Counted from the stretch's first letter, positions 26,771-35,880 are shown. The stretch is 64,000 bases of DNA from an uncultured Lachnospiraceae bacterium (GCA_910587715.1 CAJUMV010000007.1:1-64000); one strand, 5' to 3'. Program-made: numbers and translations. The notes: generated by a model from the sequence alone, not told the origin.

Positions 26771-27883
26771 TCAGCTGTGGCGCTCTACAATATCTGTCAT
26801 TTCCTTCCATTTCTTTTCCATATCTTCCACCAGCTTAAACTGTGTTCTGGCGCGGTCAAGGTTGTGGTTTTCCCGATGAATCTTGAAATAGACATCGCCT
26901 ACCAGATAATCCGCGAGGAAACGGATGCCGCACTCGTAGGTCATAAGCTTGGCGCCCATGGGCAGCATTTTGATTTCAAGCGGCGTGAGACTGCCCGCGC
27001 ACCCGGCAAGGAATCCTTCCGTGAATGTCTCAAACAGGGAAAGATCCAGTCCGATTTTGGATAAATCTGTCTCATCCTCCGCGCCTGTATTTGCTCCGGT
27101 GCGGATGGAGTCTCCGAAGTCGTAGAGTGAAAGACCAGGCATCACTGTGTCAAGGTCAATGACGCACAGCGCTTTTCTCGTGTCGTTGTCAAAAAGAATG
27201 TTATTCAGCTTCGTGTCGTTGTGGGTCACCCGCAGGGGAAGCACCCCCTTCTCCAGAAGATCTGTGAGCGCGTGGGTGTCCGCCTCCCTTGCGAGGGCAA
27301 AGTCAATCTCATGCCGTACCGAAGCGGCGCGCCCCAGCGGATCGTCAGCTACCGCCTTTTTGAAGTCCTGAAAGCGGGAGGGAGTGTAGTGGAAGCGGGG
27401 AATCGTCTCGTGCAGCGTCTCGGCGGGATATTCGGCAAGCTGCCTTTGGAAATCGCCGAAGGCAACCGCACAGTCGTAGAAATCCCGGGCATTTTCCACC
27501 TTTTCCAGACAGAAAGTATTATCGATAAAAGGGAAGATACGCCAGAAGTTATGTAAACTATCCTCAAAATAATTTTCCCCGGTTTTTGTCTTTACAACGC
27601 TTAAGGTTTCCCGGTCGGGATCGCCGTTTCTCTCTCTGATTTTCTCCTGCAGATAGGAGGTGACACCCGCCACATTTTCCATAAGCGCCTGTGGGTTTCG
27701 GAAAATGGAGTGGTTCATCCGCTGTAAAATATATTTTCTTTCCGTCCCGTCATCGCTGCAGGTCACGAGAAAGGTGTCGTTGATATGACCGTTTCCGTAG
27801 GTGCGCGCCTCAAGCGGGCTGCCCTTCAGACAGAAAGCGGCGATGGCATTGTCGATGGTTTCGGGGGTGGGGGTCTGTGACAT
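26771..27883 (-). CDS. nahK: N-acetylhexosamine 1-kinase-like phosphotransferase
   Basis: 370 residues of the aminoglycoside phosphotransferase fold. Catalytic loop THNDTKLNNILFD and metal-binding VIDLDTVMPG are intact. Size and sequence fit NahK (LnpB), which phosphorylates GlcNAc or GalNAc at C1 using ATP. It lies 67 bases behind the GH112 phosphorylase, whose products include the free N-acetylhexosamine, supporting the assignment. The GGAGG site precedes the start. Confidence 0.85.
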   Translation of the reverse strand: MSQTPTPETIDNAIAAFCLKGSPLEARTYGNGHINDTFLVTCSDDGTERKYILQRMNHSIFRNPQALMENVAGVTSYLQEKIRERNGDPDRETLSVVKTKTGENYFEDSLHNFWRIFPFIDNTFCLEKVENARDFYDCAVAFGDFQRQLAEYPAETLHETIPRFHYTPSRFQDFKKAVADDPLGRAASVRHEIDFALAREADTHALTDLLEKGVLPLRVTHNDTKLNNILFDNDTRKALCVIDLDTVMPGLSLYDFGDSIRTGANTGAEDETDLSKIGLDLSLFETFTEGFLAGCAGSLTPLEIKMLPMGAKLMTYECGIRFLADYLVGDVYFKIHRENHNLDRARTQFKLVEDMEKKWKEMTDIVERHS

Positions 27884-27950
27884 ATGTTTTCCTCCTTCTT
27901 CCGTTCTTTCTTTTGCCTTTCCAAAATCTGTTTCTCTTCCGCGCTCTATT

Positions 27951-30122
27951 CTATAGTTCTGTATAGCGGATCCACTTTAGTTCCATGGGAGTCAGAGCAA
28001 GATGCATTTTGAGCGTACCTTCTATATAAAGGTCAGTTTCTTTCGGCTGCTGTGTATTGTTGATGACGGCGAGCATCCCTGCCTTTTCAAAGACGGCAAT
28101 CTCGGTCTCCACGTCGGAGACGTAGTATTTCTTCATCTCGTCTTCCTGATGCGCCGCATAGTAGATGGAGCGCAGCAGGATGCGGCAGTTCTGCGGAGAG
28201 TAGGGCAGTCCCGTAAAGTAGACGCTGCGCCCTTTGCCGTACTCGTTGACTACGAGGCGGCTGTACTTGCCGTCCATGTCAAGAATCTGGTAGTGCTCGC
28301 CCTGTGCGTAGATGCGGCTCTTTCCCTCACCGAAATCAATGCCGCCATCTACGTCCTCCAGAATAAAGTGCTCGCGGTTCAGCTCGTTGTACTTGTCGGT
28401 GCTCATGGAGAAACCAAGCTCCCTGTCCACGCCGAGGACGTCACTTAACTGGAAAAAGCGTCCCTGATACTGGCAGGCGGTGGGTTCTCCTACGCCGATA
28501 AAGCCGCCGCCCTCATCCACAAAACGGCGCAGGGCGCAGACAAGCGCGGGATCTTTCCACTCTTCGCCGCCGCTGAAAGCGGTGTAGGCGTCGCCGGCGT
28601 TGATGATAACCCGGATGGCAGGGTCGATTCCCTGTTTCATTTCGTCAAAAGTAATAAATTCCACGTCTATGGGCATACCGCTCAATGCTTCGAGCACGCC
28701 CACATAGGAATAGATTTCACGGTACCAGAGGGCATGGTGCACCTGATTCGCCATCCAGCGGCGCAGATTTCCCCAGCTGTTTAAGACCGCCACTTTAAAG
28801 GGTGCGGTGTATGCCTTGGAGCCCTGCATGTTGGCGTGAATCTCGCGGAACTCTGTCACAACCTGACTGATACGGTCAATAAATCCCGGCCACTCGTTTG
28901 CCAATTTCAGATAACCGCCGTAGCCAATCCGGTCTACGGGGGAGCGCAGGATGGCACGGCGCGCTTTCAGCCAGTTGTCCTTCGCTTCCCCGATGGGGTC
29001 GCCGCCCTCGGTAAACACGTCGGGGAAGAAGTAGGGCAGGAGCCTTCCCTCCGTGTATGTTACGCCCTCGATATCGGAAATCATGCGCAGGGTTACGCCG
29101 TCGCCCACGGAACCGACCACCGCGTCCAGCCCGATATTCTTAAAATATTTGCCGAAAGGCTCGGTGCCGATCCAGTGGTCGCCGAGGAACATCATAGCTT
29201 CTTTCCCGTAGCTGTGGACGATATCCACCAGCTCTTTGGCGAGCTTGCTCACTTCGATCTGCTGGAACTCTACAAAGTCGAGAAATTCCTTCGAGGGTCT
29301 GCGGAAGATGGAGTTGTGATAACCCTCGTCCACAATATATTCCGGACGGAACGGGTAGCCCGCCCACTTTTCAAACTGCTCCAGAATATAAGGGCTGACA
29401 CTGGCGCTGTAGCCGAACCACTCCACGAATTTTTCCCGTTTTTGGTCGTCGAAGGTCAGGGTAAACTGGTGGAAAAAGGTGGTGAAGCGCACCACGTCCA
29501 CGCTGGGGTTTTCCTCGCACCAGCGTTTTAATTTTTCTTTCACGTAAGCCTGCGTTTTGGGCTGGCGCACGTCATAGGTGAGCTGATGCGGCGCGTCCTT
29601 CCAGTCGTTGGTGATAAAGTTGTACATATGCACGGGATCCCAGATAAGGAAGGCAAGAAAACTTACCGTGTACTGATGGTAGGGAACCGTGTCAATCTCC
29701 ACCTCGCCCGTGCTCTCGTCGTAATGCCAGTGGTCTGTGGGAACAATTTCCCCGGTGGTCCTGTCGATGACTTCCCACCAGCGCTTCGGGTCGTCGATGT
29801 TGTTGACTTTAAGCTGCTGGGTATGGAAGCCCTTCATCAGCCGGATGCGCAGGGTTTTCTCCCTAGCGGTTACCCGGTCGCTGATCAGGTATTCCTGCTG
29901 GATTTCCTCGGGATGTGTCTCTGCCCAGGCATTATCCTTTCTGGTAGTGTAGTAAGTGGCGTAGATTTTCGCGTCTTGGGAGAGAAGTTCTTCCGGCATA
30001 TCCGTCCCGTCACAGTCGCGCAGGGCGTCCGCTCCTAAGAGGTTTTTCAGCCGTATGGTTTCCTCCACCATATCCACATCCGTGGGCAGTGTCAGCCGCC
30101 CGGTGAGATTGCTTTCCTGCAT
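27951..30122 (-). CDS. lnpA: GH112 1,3-beta-galactosyl-N-acetylhexosamine phosphorylase
   Basis: 723 residues, cytoplasmic. The chain matches GH112 throughout: RLMKGFHTQQLKVN near residue 85, FTTFFHQFTLTFDD, SASVSPYILEQF, IVDEGYHNSIFRRPS and GDHWIGTEPFG. It splits galacto-N-biose or lacto-N-biose with phosphate to galactose 1-phosphate and GalNAc or GlcNAc. GH112 also includes galactosyl-rhamnose phosphorylases; the adjacent hexosamine kinase argues for the amino-sugar substrate. Start chosen at ATG 30122, directly behind AAGGAGGATAAC. No sugar transporter or solute-binding protein is in the window. Confidence 0.88.
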   Translation of the reverse strand: MQESNLTGRLTLPTDVDMVEETIRLKNLLGADALRDCDGTDMPEELLSQDAKIYATYYTTRKDNAWAETHPEEIQQEYLISDRVTAREKTLRIRLMKGFHTQQLKVNNIDDPKRWWEVIDRTTGEIVPTDHWHYDESTGEVEIDTVPYHQYTVSFLAFLIWDPVHMYNFITNDWKDAPHQLTYDVRQPKTQAYVKEKLKRWCEENPSVDVVRFTTFFHQFTLTFDDQKREKFVEWFGYSASVSPYILEQFEKWAGYPFRPEYIVDEGYHNSIFRRPSKEFLDFVEFQQIEVSKLAKELVDIVHSYGKEAMMFLGDHWIGTEPFGKYFKNIGLDAVVGSVGDGVTLRMISDIEGVTYTEGRLLPYFFPDVFTEGGDPIGEAKDNWLKARRAILRSPVDRIGYGGYLKLANEWPGFIDRISQVVTEFREIHANMQGSKAYTAPFKVAVLNSWGNLRRWMANQVHHALWYREIYSYVGVLEALSGMPIDVEFITFDEMKQGIDPAIRVIINAGDAYTAFSGGEEWKDPALVCALRRFVDEGGGFIGVGEPTACQYQGRFFQLSDVLGVDRELGFSMSTDKYNELNREHFILEDVDGGIDFGEGKSRIYAQGEHYQILDMDGKYSRLVVNEYGKGRSVYFTGLPYSPQNCRILLRSIYYAAHQEDEMKKYYVSDVETEIAVFEKAGMLAVINNTQQPKETDLYIEGTLKMHLALTPMELKWIRYTEL

Positions 30123-30148
30123 GTTATCCTCCTTATTTGCTTTCATTC

Positions 30149-30189
30149 GAGTCCGCGAAGCGGATCTCACAATCGAACGAAGTTCGATT
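30149..30189 (-). repeat. Two tandem small-loop hairpins between tetR and lnpA
   Basis: AATCGAAC-GAA-GTTCGATT (30171-30189, perfect) and GAGTCCGC-GAA-GCGGATCTC (30149-30168) lie side by side just after the TetR stop. They may mark a processing or attenuation point within a tetR-lnpA-nahK transcript. Confidence 0.5.
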
Positions 30190-30191
30190 TG

Positions 30192-30812
30192 TTATTCAGT
30201 TAAATTTAAATAGCTTAAGGTGCCCTCGGACAAGCCCGTGCCCTGCTCCAACAGAGAAATTAGTCCGCGGATGGTATACTCGCAGTCCTCCGGGGTCGTG
30301 GAAAGAAAAGTATTGTTCAGCTTTACGCCGAGGACAATGAGCACGATTTCCGCCAGTGCTTCCGGGTAGTCAAAATGGATTTCCCCGGCGGCAATGCCCT
30401 GTCTGATAATTTTTGCCAGATTGGGCTTTAATTCCGAAATCAGGTAATTTAAATATTTCTGGTGCAGGTAGGCGGATTCCTGTATCGTGATGGTTCTGTT
30501 TTTTTCGCTGCCCTGCTTTAAGAAAGCGGCGGCGGAGCTGCGGCATGCCTGAAACAGCATTGCCATCCGTGTAAAAGGCGGGATATCCGTCTGGTCAGCA
30601 AGTTTTTTTGCGGTTTGTAAAGGCGCTTCGTAATTTCTGCGAATCAGTGCGTCTAAAATTGCTTCCTTTGACGGAAAATAATAATAAATGCTGCCCTTGC
30701 CGATTCCCGCTTTGGCGGCGATATCGCTGACGGCGATATTTTGTATGCTCTCATCGATCATAAGCTGCTGGAGCGCGTCTAAAATTCTGTCATATTTCTG
30801 TGTGTCTGCCAT
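30192..30812 (-). CDS. TetR/AcrR family regulator
   Basis: 206 residues with an N-terminal helix-turn-helix (VSDIAAKAGIGKGSIYYYFP, about 25-44) and a helical ligand domain. It is divergent from the SCP2 operon and co-directional with lnpA-nahK. The spacer between 30813 and 31096 contains two copies of a palindrome typical of TetR operators over the SCP2 promoter, so that operon is its likely target. Confidence 0.85.
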   Translation of the reverse strand: MADTQKYDRILDALQQLMIDESIQNIAVSDIAAKAGIGKGSIYYYFPSKEAILDALIRRNYEAPLQTAKKLADQTDIPPFTRMAMLFQACRSSAAAFLKQGSEKNRTITIQESAYLHQKYLNYLISELKPNLAKIIRQGIAAGEIHFDYPEALAEIVLIVLGVKLNNTFLSTTPEDCEYTIRGLISLLEQGTGLSEGTLSYLNLTE

Positions 30813-30982
30813 GGTGAGCGCCTTTCTGGTTGCATAAGATGTGATTTATTTTAACACAGTTTAGCGGCTTGGACAATCGCCGGAAGAGGATTGGGAAATA
30901 TTATTTTAATTTGTATCATTATGGTGTCAGCCGGGCGGCAAAGGAGAAAAAGTACGAAAAAAAATACATTTCATAAATAGGT

Positions 30983-31037
30983 TGACCGCTAGTCGAAAGT
31001 TATGGTATTGTTAGAAATATAAAATCGACCGCTAGTC
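30983..31037 (+). promoter_or_regulatory. Promoter with two TetR-type operators
   Basis: TTGACC (30983-30988), 17 bases, TATTGT (31006-31011). GACCGCTAGTC (GAC-5-GTC palindrome) occurs at 30984-30994 over the -35, and again at 31027-31037 just past the likely start of transcription. The shared block extends to GTCGAAA. The arrangement fits repression by the adjacent TetR. Confidence 0.7.
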
Positions 31038-31096
31038 GAAAAATAGTAAAATGAGGGAGAGGGAAGCGGGAGTCCCCGCAAGGAGGAAAGAGTAAA

Positions 31097-31486
31097 ATGA
31101 CGTACGCAGATTTTTTCTATGACATGAAGGGAAGATTCATGGGTGCGGATGTGAGCGACATTCATGAGCATCTGGCATTTGAGTTTAACATTGAGGATGA
31201 GGAAGCGGGCGGCGCTTTCTATGTGGAAGTGAAGGACGGAACGCTCTATGTGGAGCCTTATGAGTACTATGACAGGGACGCGAAATTTATCTGCACGCCC
31301 GACGTGCTTGTAAAGATTGCCACAGGTGAGATGGATCCGGTATGGGCGTTCACGACGCAGAAACTGAAGGTTGAGGGCAATATTGACAAAGCGTTGCGTT
31401 TAAAGGAGATTATCGATGCGAAGCAGCGTGAAATAAAGGAAGCGGCAAAGAAGGAAGGAAAGAAAGAGAAGAAGGCGAAGAAATGA
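31097..31486 (+). CDS. SCP2 sterol-carrier-like protein
   Basis: 129 residues. A single SCP2 domain (residues 1-110: LAFEFNIEDEEAGGAFYVEV, CTPDVLVKIATGEMDP, then LKVEGNIDKALRL) and a Lys-rich tail. The fold binds lipids or acyl chains. The gene has AAGGAGG and overlaps the next gene by 4 bases (ATGA). It heads the operon and could carry an acyl substrate or product. Confidence 0.8.
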   Translation: MTYADFFYDMKGRFMGADVSDIHEHLAFEFNIEDEEAGGAFYVEVKDGTLYVEPYEYYDRDAKFICTPDVLVKIATGEMDPVWAFTTQKLKVEGNIDKALRLKEIIDAKQREIKEAAKKEGKKEKKAKK

Positions 31487-32442
31487 GTAAAAAAGCAGGA
31501 ATCTTAAAAAAGACGGTGCTGGGAGCAGGGCTTCTGGCAGCGGCATGCGGTGGGGAGATCGCCTATTTTTACGGACGCACCATGAAGCGTGGCAGGGCGA
31601 AAACCGAGCGCACCATCAAGATGGCGGGCACGGACTGGAACCAGTACATGCCATTGATTCAGGAGCGTAAGGCGGCTATGTTGGAAAGAGCTCACGAAGA
31701 CGTGTGGCAGACGAGTTTTGATGATCTGAAACTACACGCCACTTATTTTCCGGCTCCGGAGAAGCAGGAAAAAACGAAAATCGTGATTTGCTTCCACGGT
31801 TATACCAGTCAGGGGATGTCGGATTATATCGGTTTGTCTGACTATTACCAAAAGAGGGGCTTTGCCATGCTTCTGCCGGACGCGAGGGCGCACGGAGAAA
31901 GCGAGGGGGAATACATCGGTTTCGGCTGTCTTGACAGGCAGGATGCTCTCGGCTGGATCAGATGGGTGATTGAGAAGCTGGGTAAGGAGACGGAGATTTT
32001 GCTGCACGGTACGTCCATGGGAGCCGCTACGCTGTTGATGCTGAGCGGTCTGGAGCTTCCGGAGCAGGTGAAGGGAATCGTCTCTGACTGCGGTTTTACT
32101 TCCCCGAAGGAGGTGTTCACCCATGTGCTGCATACCATGTATCATCTGCCGGCGTTCCCGATCATACCGGGTGCGGATCTGGTGAACCGGAAGCTGGCGG
32201 GCTACGGCATGGATGAGTGCAACGCCAAGCGGGAAGTGGAGAAGGCAAAGGTACCGATTTTGTTTATCCACGGTGGAAATGACACTTTTGTGCCGTGCAG
32301 CATGTGCGATGAGATTTATGAACACTGCGCTTCTCCGAAGAGAAAGCTGATTATTGAGGGAGCGGCGCACGCAGAGAGTTATTATAAGGACATGGATAGC
32401 TATGAGAAGGCGTTGACAGAATTTATTAGTGAAGTGATTTGA
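31483..32442 (+). CDS. Membrane-anchored alpha/beta hydrolase
   Basis: 319 residues. An N-terminal hydrophobic anchor (about 10-28) is followed by a full alpha/beta-hydrolase domain: oxyanion loop CFHGYTSQG, nucleophile elbow HGTSMGAA (Ser near 182), an Asp in HGGNDTFV and His in GAAHAES. Similar proteins are called prolyl-oligopeptidase-like or thioesterase-like. In this operon it might release or transfer an acyl group, which is inference. Confidence 0.8.
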   Translation: MSKKAGILKKTVLGAGLLAAACGGEIAYFYGRTMKRGRAKTERTIKMAGTDWNQYMPLIQERKAAMLERAHEDVWQTSFDDLKLHATYFPAPEKQEKTKIVICFHGYTSQGMSDYIGLSDYYQKRGFAMLLPDARAHGESEGEYIGFGCLDRQDALGWIRWVIEKLGKETEILLHGTSMGAATLLMLSGLELPEQVKGIVSDCGFTSPKEVFTHVLHTMYHLPAFPIIPGADLVNRKLAGYGMDECNAKREVEKAKVPILFIHGGNDTFVPCSMCDEIYEHCASPKRKLIIEGAAHAESYYKDMDSYEKALTEFISEVI

Positions 32443-32460
32443 AGGAGGGGAGATTGAGAA

Positions 32461-33855
32461 ATGAAAACAAGAAACGGACACAAGGCATATCCTCTGACAG
32501 TGGCGCAGAAATTTCATATTTACTATATGGATTTCTGCCCAAAGAAGGAGGTCGTAAATATCGGCACCAGCCTGACCATTGAGTACGAGCTGGATATTGA
32601 GGAGTTAAAGCGGGCGGTGTACAAGGCGTATGAGCGTTGCGAGTCCATGCGGGTGCGCTTTGCTTATGACAAGAAGGAAGAGCAGTGGTATCAGTATGTG
32701 GTGGAGAAGGAAGAGCGGGATATCGAGTATGTGGATTTCACGGGCAAAACCATGGAGGAAGCGGCTGAGATTATGACAGGCTGGACGCAGGTGCCCTTTG
32801 AGAGGGAGGACAGCCCGATGAACCGGGTGGTGATGATCAAGACGCCGGACGGCTGTCAGGGGCTTTATGTGCTGGGAGACCACATGCTGATGGATGCCCA
32901 GTCGCTGATCTGTTTCCTGCGGGACGTGATCGAGCTTTACTGTAACGTCAAATTTGAGTATCCCTATCCCCTGGATATGCGCTCCTTTACCGAGCAGCTC
33001 GAGAAGGATTTAGCCTATGAAGCGGGCAGCAAAGCGCAGGCGAAAGACAGAGAGTATTTCCAGAAGTTGATCGGGCAGTCGGAGCCGATTTTTAACGGTA
33101 TTCTGGGACCGGGGCAGCTGGAAGAAGCGCGGAAGAAATTCCCCGGCACAAGGGCGGCGTTTTCTGCCACGGCAAAGGTTGATTCGGCTCTCGACATTTT
33201 CCATCTGGAGGAGGAGCCGACCCAGAGGTTGATGCGGTTTTGCGAGGAGCAGCACGTTTCCTTACAGTGTCTGTTGATTATGGGAATCCGCACATACTTG
33301 CAGAAAATGAACGACAATGACGACGTGTCGATCAATGTGGCATATGCGAGACGTGCTACCTTGCTTGAGAAAAAGTCGGGCGGCACCAGAATCCATTCTT
33401 TCCCGTTCCGCACGATTCTCTCCAAGGAACAGACTTTTATGGAAGGCATTCTGGCAATCAGAAACGGGCAGAACGAGGTGTTCCGCCATACGAACTACAA
33501 CCCGGTGGAATATTTCGCCTACCGGAGCAAGCTCTACAATACGCCGAAGGGCGCCACTTACGAGCCCATGTCCCTGACGTATCAGCCCATGACTTTGAAG
33601 GAGAAGGGTTTAGACCGGCTCGGAGATATCCGATATAAGACGAAATGGTATCCCAACGGCGCGACCACGCAGGCGATGTATTTGACGGTGATGCACCGTC
33701 CCGACGATAACGGGCTGGACTTTAACTTTGAGCATCAGATAGCGGCGGTAAGCCGGGAGACGCTGGAGCGTTTCTACTATTATTTGTGCAAGATCATGTT
33801 TAAGGGGACGGAGAACCCGAATCTGAAGATCGGGGATATTATAAAGCTGATCTAG
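32461..33855 (+). CDS. Stand-alone condensation-domain-like acyltransferase
   Basis: 464 residues resembling NRPS condensation or WES/DGAT-type enzymes. The catalytic motif is present as DHMLMDA (His141, Asp145; usual form HHxxxDG, with the first His replaced by Asp). The C-terminal half has a DFxxxxEH-like segment (LDFNFEHQIAAV). With a free carrier protein and AMP ligase downstream it would join an ACP-bound acyl group to an amine or alcohol. The acceptor is unknown. Confidence 0.78.
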   Translation: MKTRNGHKAYPLTVAQKFHIYYMDFCPKKEVVNIGTSLTIEYELDIEELKRAVYKAYERCESMRVRFAYDKKEEQWYQYVVEKEERDIEYVDFTGKTMEEAAEIMTGWTQVPFEREDSPMNRVVMIKTPDGCQGLYVLGDHMLMDAQSLICFLRDVIELYCNVKFEYPYPLDMRSFTEQLEKDLAYEAGSKAQAKDREYFQKLIGQSEPIFNGILGPGQLEEARKKFPGTRAAFSATAKVDSALDIFHLEEEPTQRLMRFCEEQHVSLQCLLIMGIRTYLQKMNDNDDVSINVAYARRATLLEKKSGGTRIHSFPFRTILSKEQTFMEGILAIRNGQNEVFRHTNYNPVEYFAYRSKLYNTPKGATYEPMSLTYQPMTLKEKGLDRLGDIRYKTKWYPNGATTQAMYLTVMHRPDDNGLDFNFEHQIAAVSRETLERFYYYLCKIMFKGTENPNLKIGDIIKLI

Positions 33856-33914
33856 TGATTTTGCGAATGGCGTTGCTGAACTGAATATAGATTAAAAAGG
33901 GAGGTTGACATAAT

Positions 33915-34139
33915 ATGTTTGAACAGTTGGCGGAAATCATTACAAACTATGTGGAAGTGAAAAAGGAGGATATCAGACCGGAGTCCCGTTTCATGGAAGA
34001 TCTGGGTTTCTCGTCCTTCGACTTTATGAGTATGCTCGGCGAGGTGGAGGATACGTTCGACGTGGAGATCGAGGAGGAGAAGGCGGCGGGTATCCGTACC
34101 GTGCAGGAAGCGGTGGATTATCTTGAAAGTTTGCAGTAG
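33915..34139 (+). CDS. Acyl/peptidyl carrier protein
   Basis: 74 residues, acidic, four-helix carrier protein. GFSSFDFM holds the presumed phosphopantetheine Ser34 (usual GxDSL). It differs from fatty-acid ACPs, and no fab genes adjoin. It sits between the condensation-like and ligase genes, so it is likely to be loaded by the ligase. Confidence 0.85.
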   Translation: MFEQLAEIITNYVEVKKEDIRPESRFMEDLGFSSFDFMSMLGEVEDTFDVEIEEEKAAGIRTVQEAVDYLESLQ

Positions 34140-34236
34140 ATGGGAAATCAGAGTTTTTAATTAAGAGTTTGTGTCAACGCGCTGTCTGTCACAAATCAGG
34201 CAGGCAGCCGGTGTGGCAGAAGGGTGAGGATAAGAT

Positions 34237-35787
34237 ATGTACGAATTAAGCAGCACGATCAGAGAAATTTTGGTCAAGGCTTCCGAGGCTTATGGACCGC
34301 AGGACGCGATTCGTTATAAAGCAAAACATGACAAGGGAAACGGCAAAAAAGAAACGGTTGTGGAAGCAAAGACGTATCAGCAGCTTAGGGAGGACAGCGA
34401 GCGGTTTTCGGCGGCTCTTGACGGACTCGGCGAGAAGGGCTCCCACATCGCGATTGTGGGGGACAATTCGTATCCGTGGATTGTATCGTATTACGGCACG
34501 GTGAATGGCGGCAGCGTGGCGGTGCCCTTAGATGCCAACCTGCCGGCGGAAGAACTGTGCGAGCTGATCGACCGATCGGACGCGACGGTGCTTGTGTACG
34601 ATAAGGCGCGCGAGGCAGTGGCGGCGCTTGCAAAGGAGAAATGTCCGAAGCTGAAACACAGGATTGCTACAGAGCCGGGGGCATCCGCAGCGGATGTGCC
34701 GGAAGGGACACTTTTCTTTGCGGAAGTGCTGGGCGGGCAGGAGCCGGGCTATGCCTATGATCCCAAGCCGGAGGAGCTGGCAACTATCATGTTTACCTCG
34801 GGCACCACGGGCAAGAGCAAGGGCGTGATGCTGACCCACAGGAATCTGGCGGAGAATGCCACGGCGCAGGATATGGGTTTTGAGCCGGGGATGGTGCTGC
34901 TTTCGGTGCTGCCAATCCACCATGCCTACTGCCTGAGCATGGATATCTTAAAGGGTACGTCGCTTGGTTCGGTAATTTGTATCAACGATTCCCTGCTGCG
35001 GGTGTTAAAAAATATCAAACTCTTCGAGCCGAATATCATACTTATGGTGCCGCTTATGATCGAGACCTTTGCCAAGAAGCTGGAGGAGACGGACTGGCTG
35101 CCTGCGCCTATTATCAAGGCGAAGGTTTTCGGAAAACAGCTTCATACCATATGCAGCGGCGGTGCGTACTTAAATTCCGATTATTTGAAACGGTTTGAAA
35201 AATACGGGATTACGATTTTACAGGGGTATGGCATGACCGAGTGTGCGCCTGTCATCAGCTCCAACTGCCCGAACGACAAAAAAGAAGGCTCCATCGGCAA
35301 ATGTATGCCGAACTGTGAGGTAAAAGTGGTGGACGAGGAGCTCTGGGTGAAGGGCACAAGCGTCATGCAGGGGTATTATAAGATGCCGGAGGAGACGGCG
35401 GAAACGCTTGTGGACGGCTGGCTTCGCACAGGTGATTTGGGCTACGTTGACGAGGACGGTTTCCTATTCCTCACGGGAAGAAAGAAGAACCTGATCATCA
35501 CGCCAAACGGCGAGAACGTCTCACCGGAGGAGCTGGAGAATAAAATCGGCGCGGCGCGTCTTGTTCAGGAAGTTCTGGTGAGAGAGAAGGACGGCGTGAT
35601 CGAGGCGGAGATTTTCCCCGATTTGGAGTATGCCTCCAAAAAGAAGATAAAGGATGTGGAAGGGGAAATCCGGGGGATTGTGGATGCTTACAATGAAAAA
35701 GCGCCGTTGTATAAACGTGTGGTAAGCGTTAAGCTGCGCGATACGGAGTTTGAGAAGAATACCACCAAGAAGATTAAGAGATTTTAA
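34237..35787 (+). CDS. AMP-dependent acyl ligase (adenylate-forming)
   Basis: 516 residues. Core motifs in order: P-loop FTSGTTGKSKG (about 188-198), QGYGMTEC (about 328-335), RTGDLGYVDEDG, and the hinge GRKKNLIITPNGENVSPEELE, followed by a C-terminal Lys near the end (KKIKRF). It activates a carboxylic acid as adenylate and passes it to CoA or, more likely here, to the adjacent carrier protein. The binding pocket residues do not let me name the acid. Confidence 0.85.
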   Translation: MYELSSTIREILVKASEAYGPQDAIRYKAKHDKGNGKKETVVEAKTYQQLREDSERFSAALDGLGEKGSHIAIVGDNSYPWIVSYYGTVNGGSVAVPLDANLPAEELCELIDRSDATVLVYDKAREAVAALAKEKCPKLKHRIATEPGASAADVPEGTLFFAEVLGGQEPGYAYDPKPEELATIMFTSGTTGKSKGVMLTHRNLAENATAQDMGFEPGMVLLSVLPIHHAYCLSMDILKGTSLGSVICINDSLLRVLKNIKLFEPNIILMVPLMIETFAKKLEETDWLPAPIIKAKVFGKQLHTICSGGAYLNSDYLKRFEKYGITILQGYGMTECAPVISSNCPNDKKEGSIGKCMPNCEVKVVDEELWVKGTSVMQGYYKMPEETAETLVDGWLRTGDLGYVDEDGFLFLTGRKKNLIITPNGENVSPEELENKIGAARLVQEVLVREKDGVIEAEIFPDLEYASKKKIKDVEGEIRGIVDAYNEKAPLYKRVVSVKLRDTEFEKNTTKKIKRF

Positions 35788-35798
35788 GAAAGTCGTAA

Positions 35799-35837
35799 AA
35801 AACCGCCCTCTGCGTTCACGCCAGAGAGCGGTTTTTC
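35799..35837. terminator. Rho-independent terminator of the SCP2-ligase operon
   Basis: AACCGCCCTCTG pairs with CAGAGAGCGGTT and is followed by TTTCTTT; an A run precedes it, so it may act in both directions. Confidence 0.8.
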
Positions 35838-35855
35838 TTTGTGTAAAGCATCTCA

Positions 35856-35879
35856 ACAGATTGAACTTGTTCAATCTGT
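35856..35879 (-). terminator. Perfect hairpin at the end of the minus-strand gene
   Basis: ACAGATTGAAC pairs exactly with GTTCAATCTGT over a two-base loop, one base after the stop of the gene at 35881. Confidence 0.55.
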
Positions 35880-35880
35880 G

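Noticed and set aside
28002..29531. Plus-strand open frames opposite the GH112 gene
   Set aside because: They lie entirely opposite a confident GH112 gene and show no ribosome sites or family motifs.
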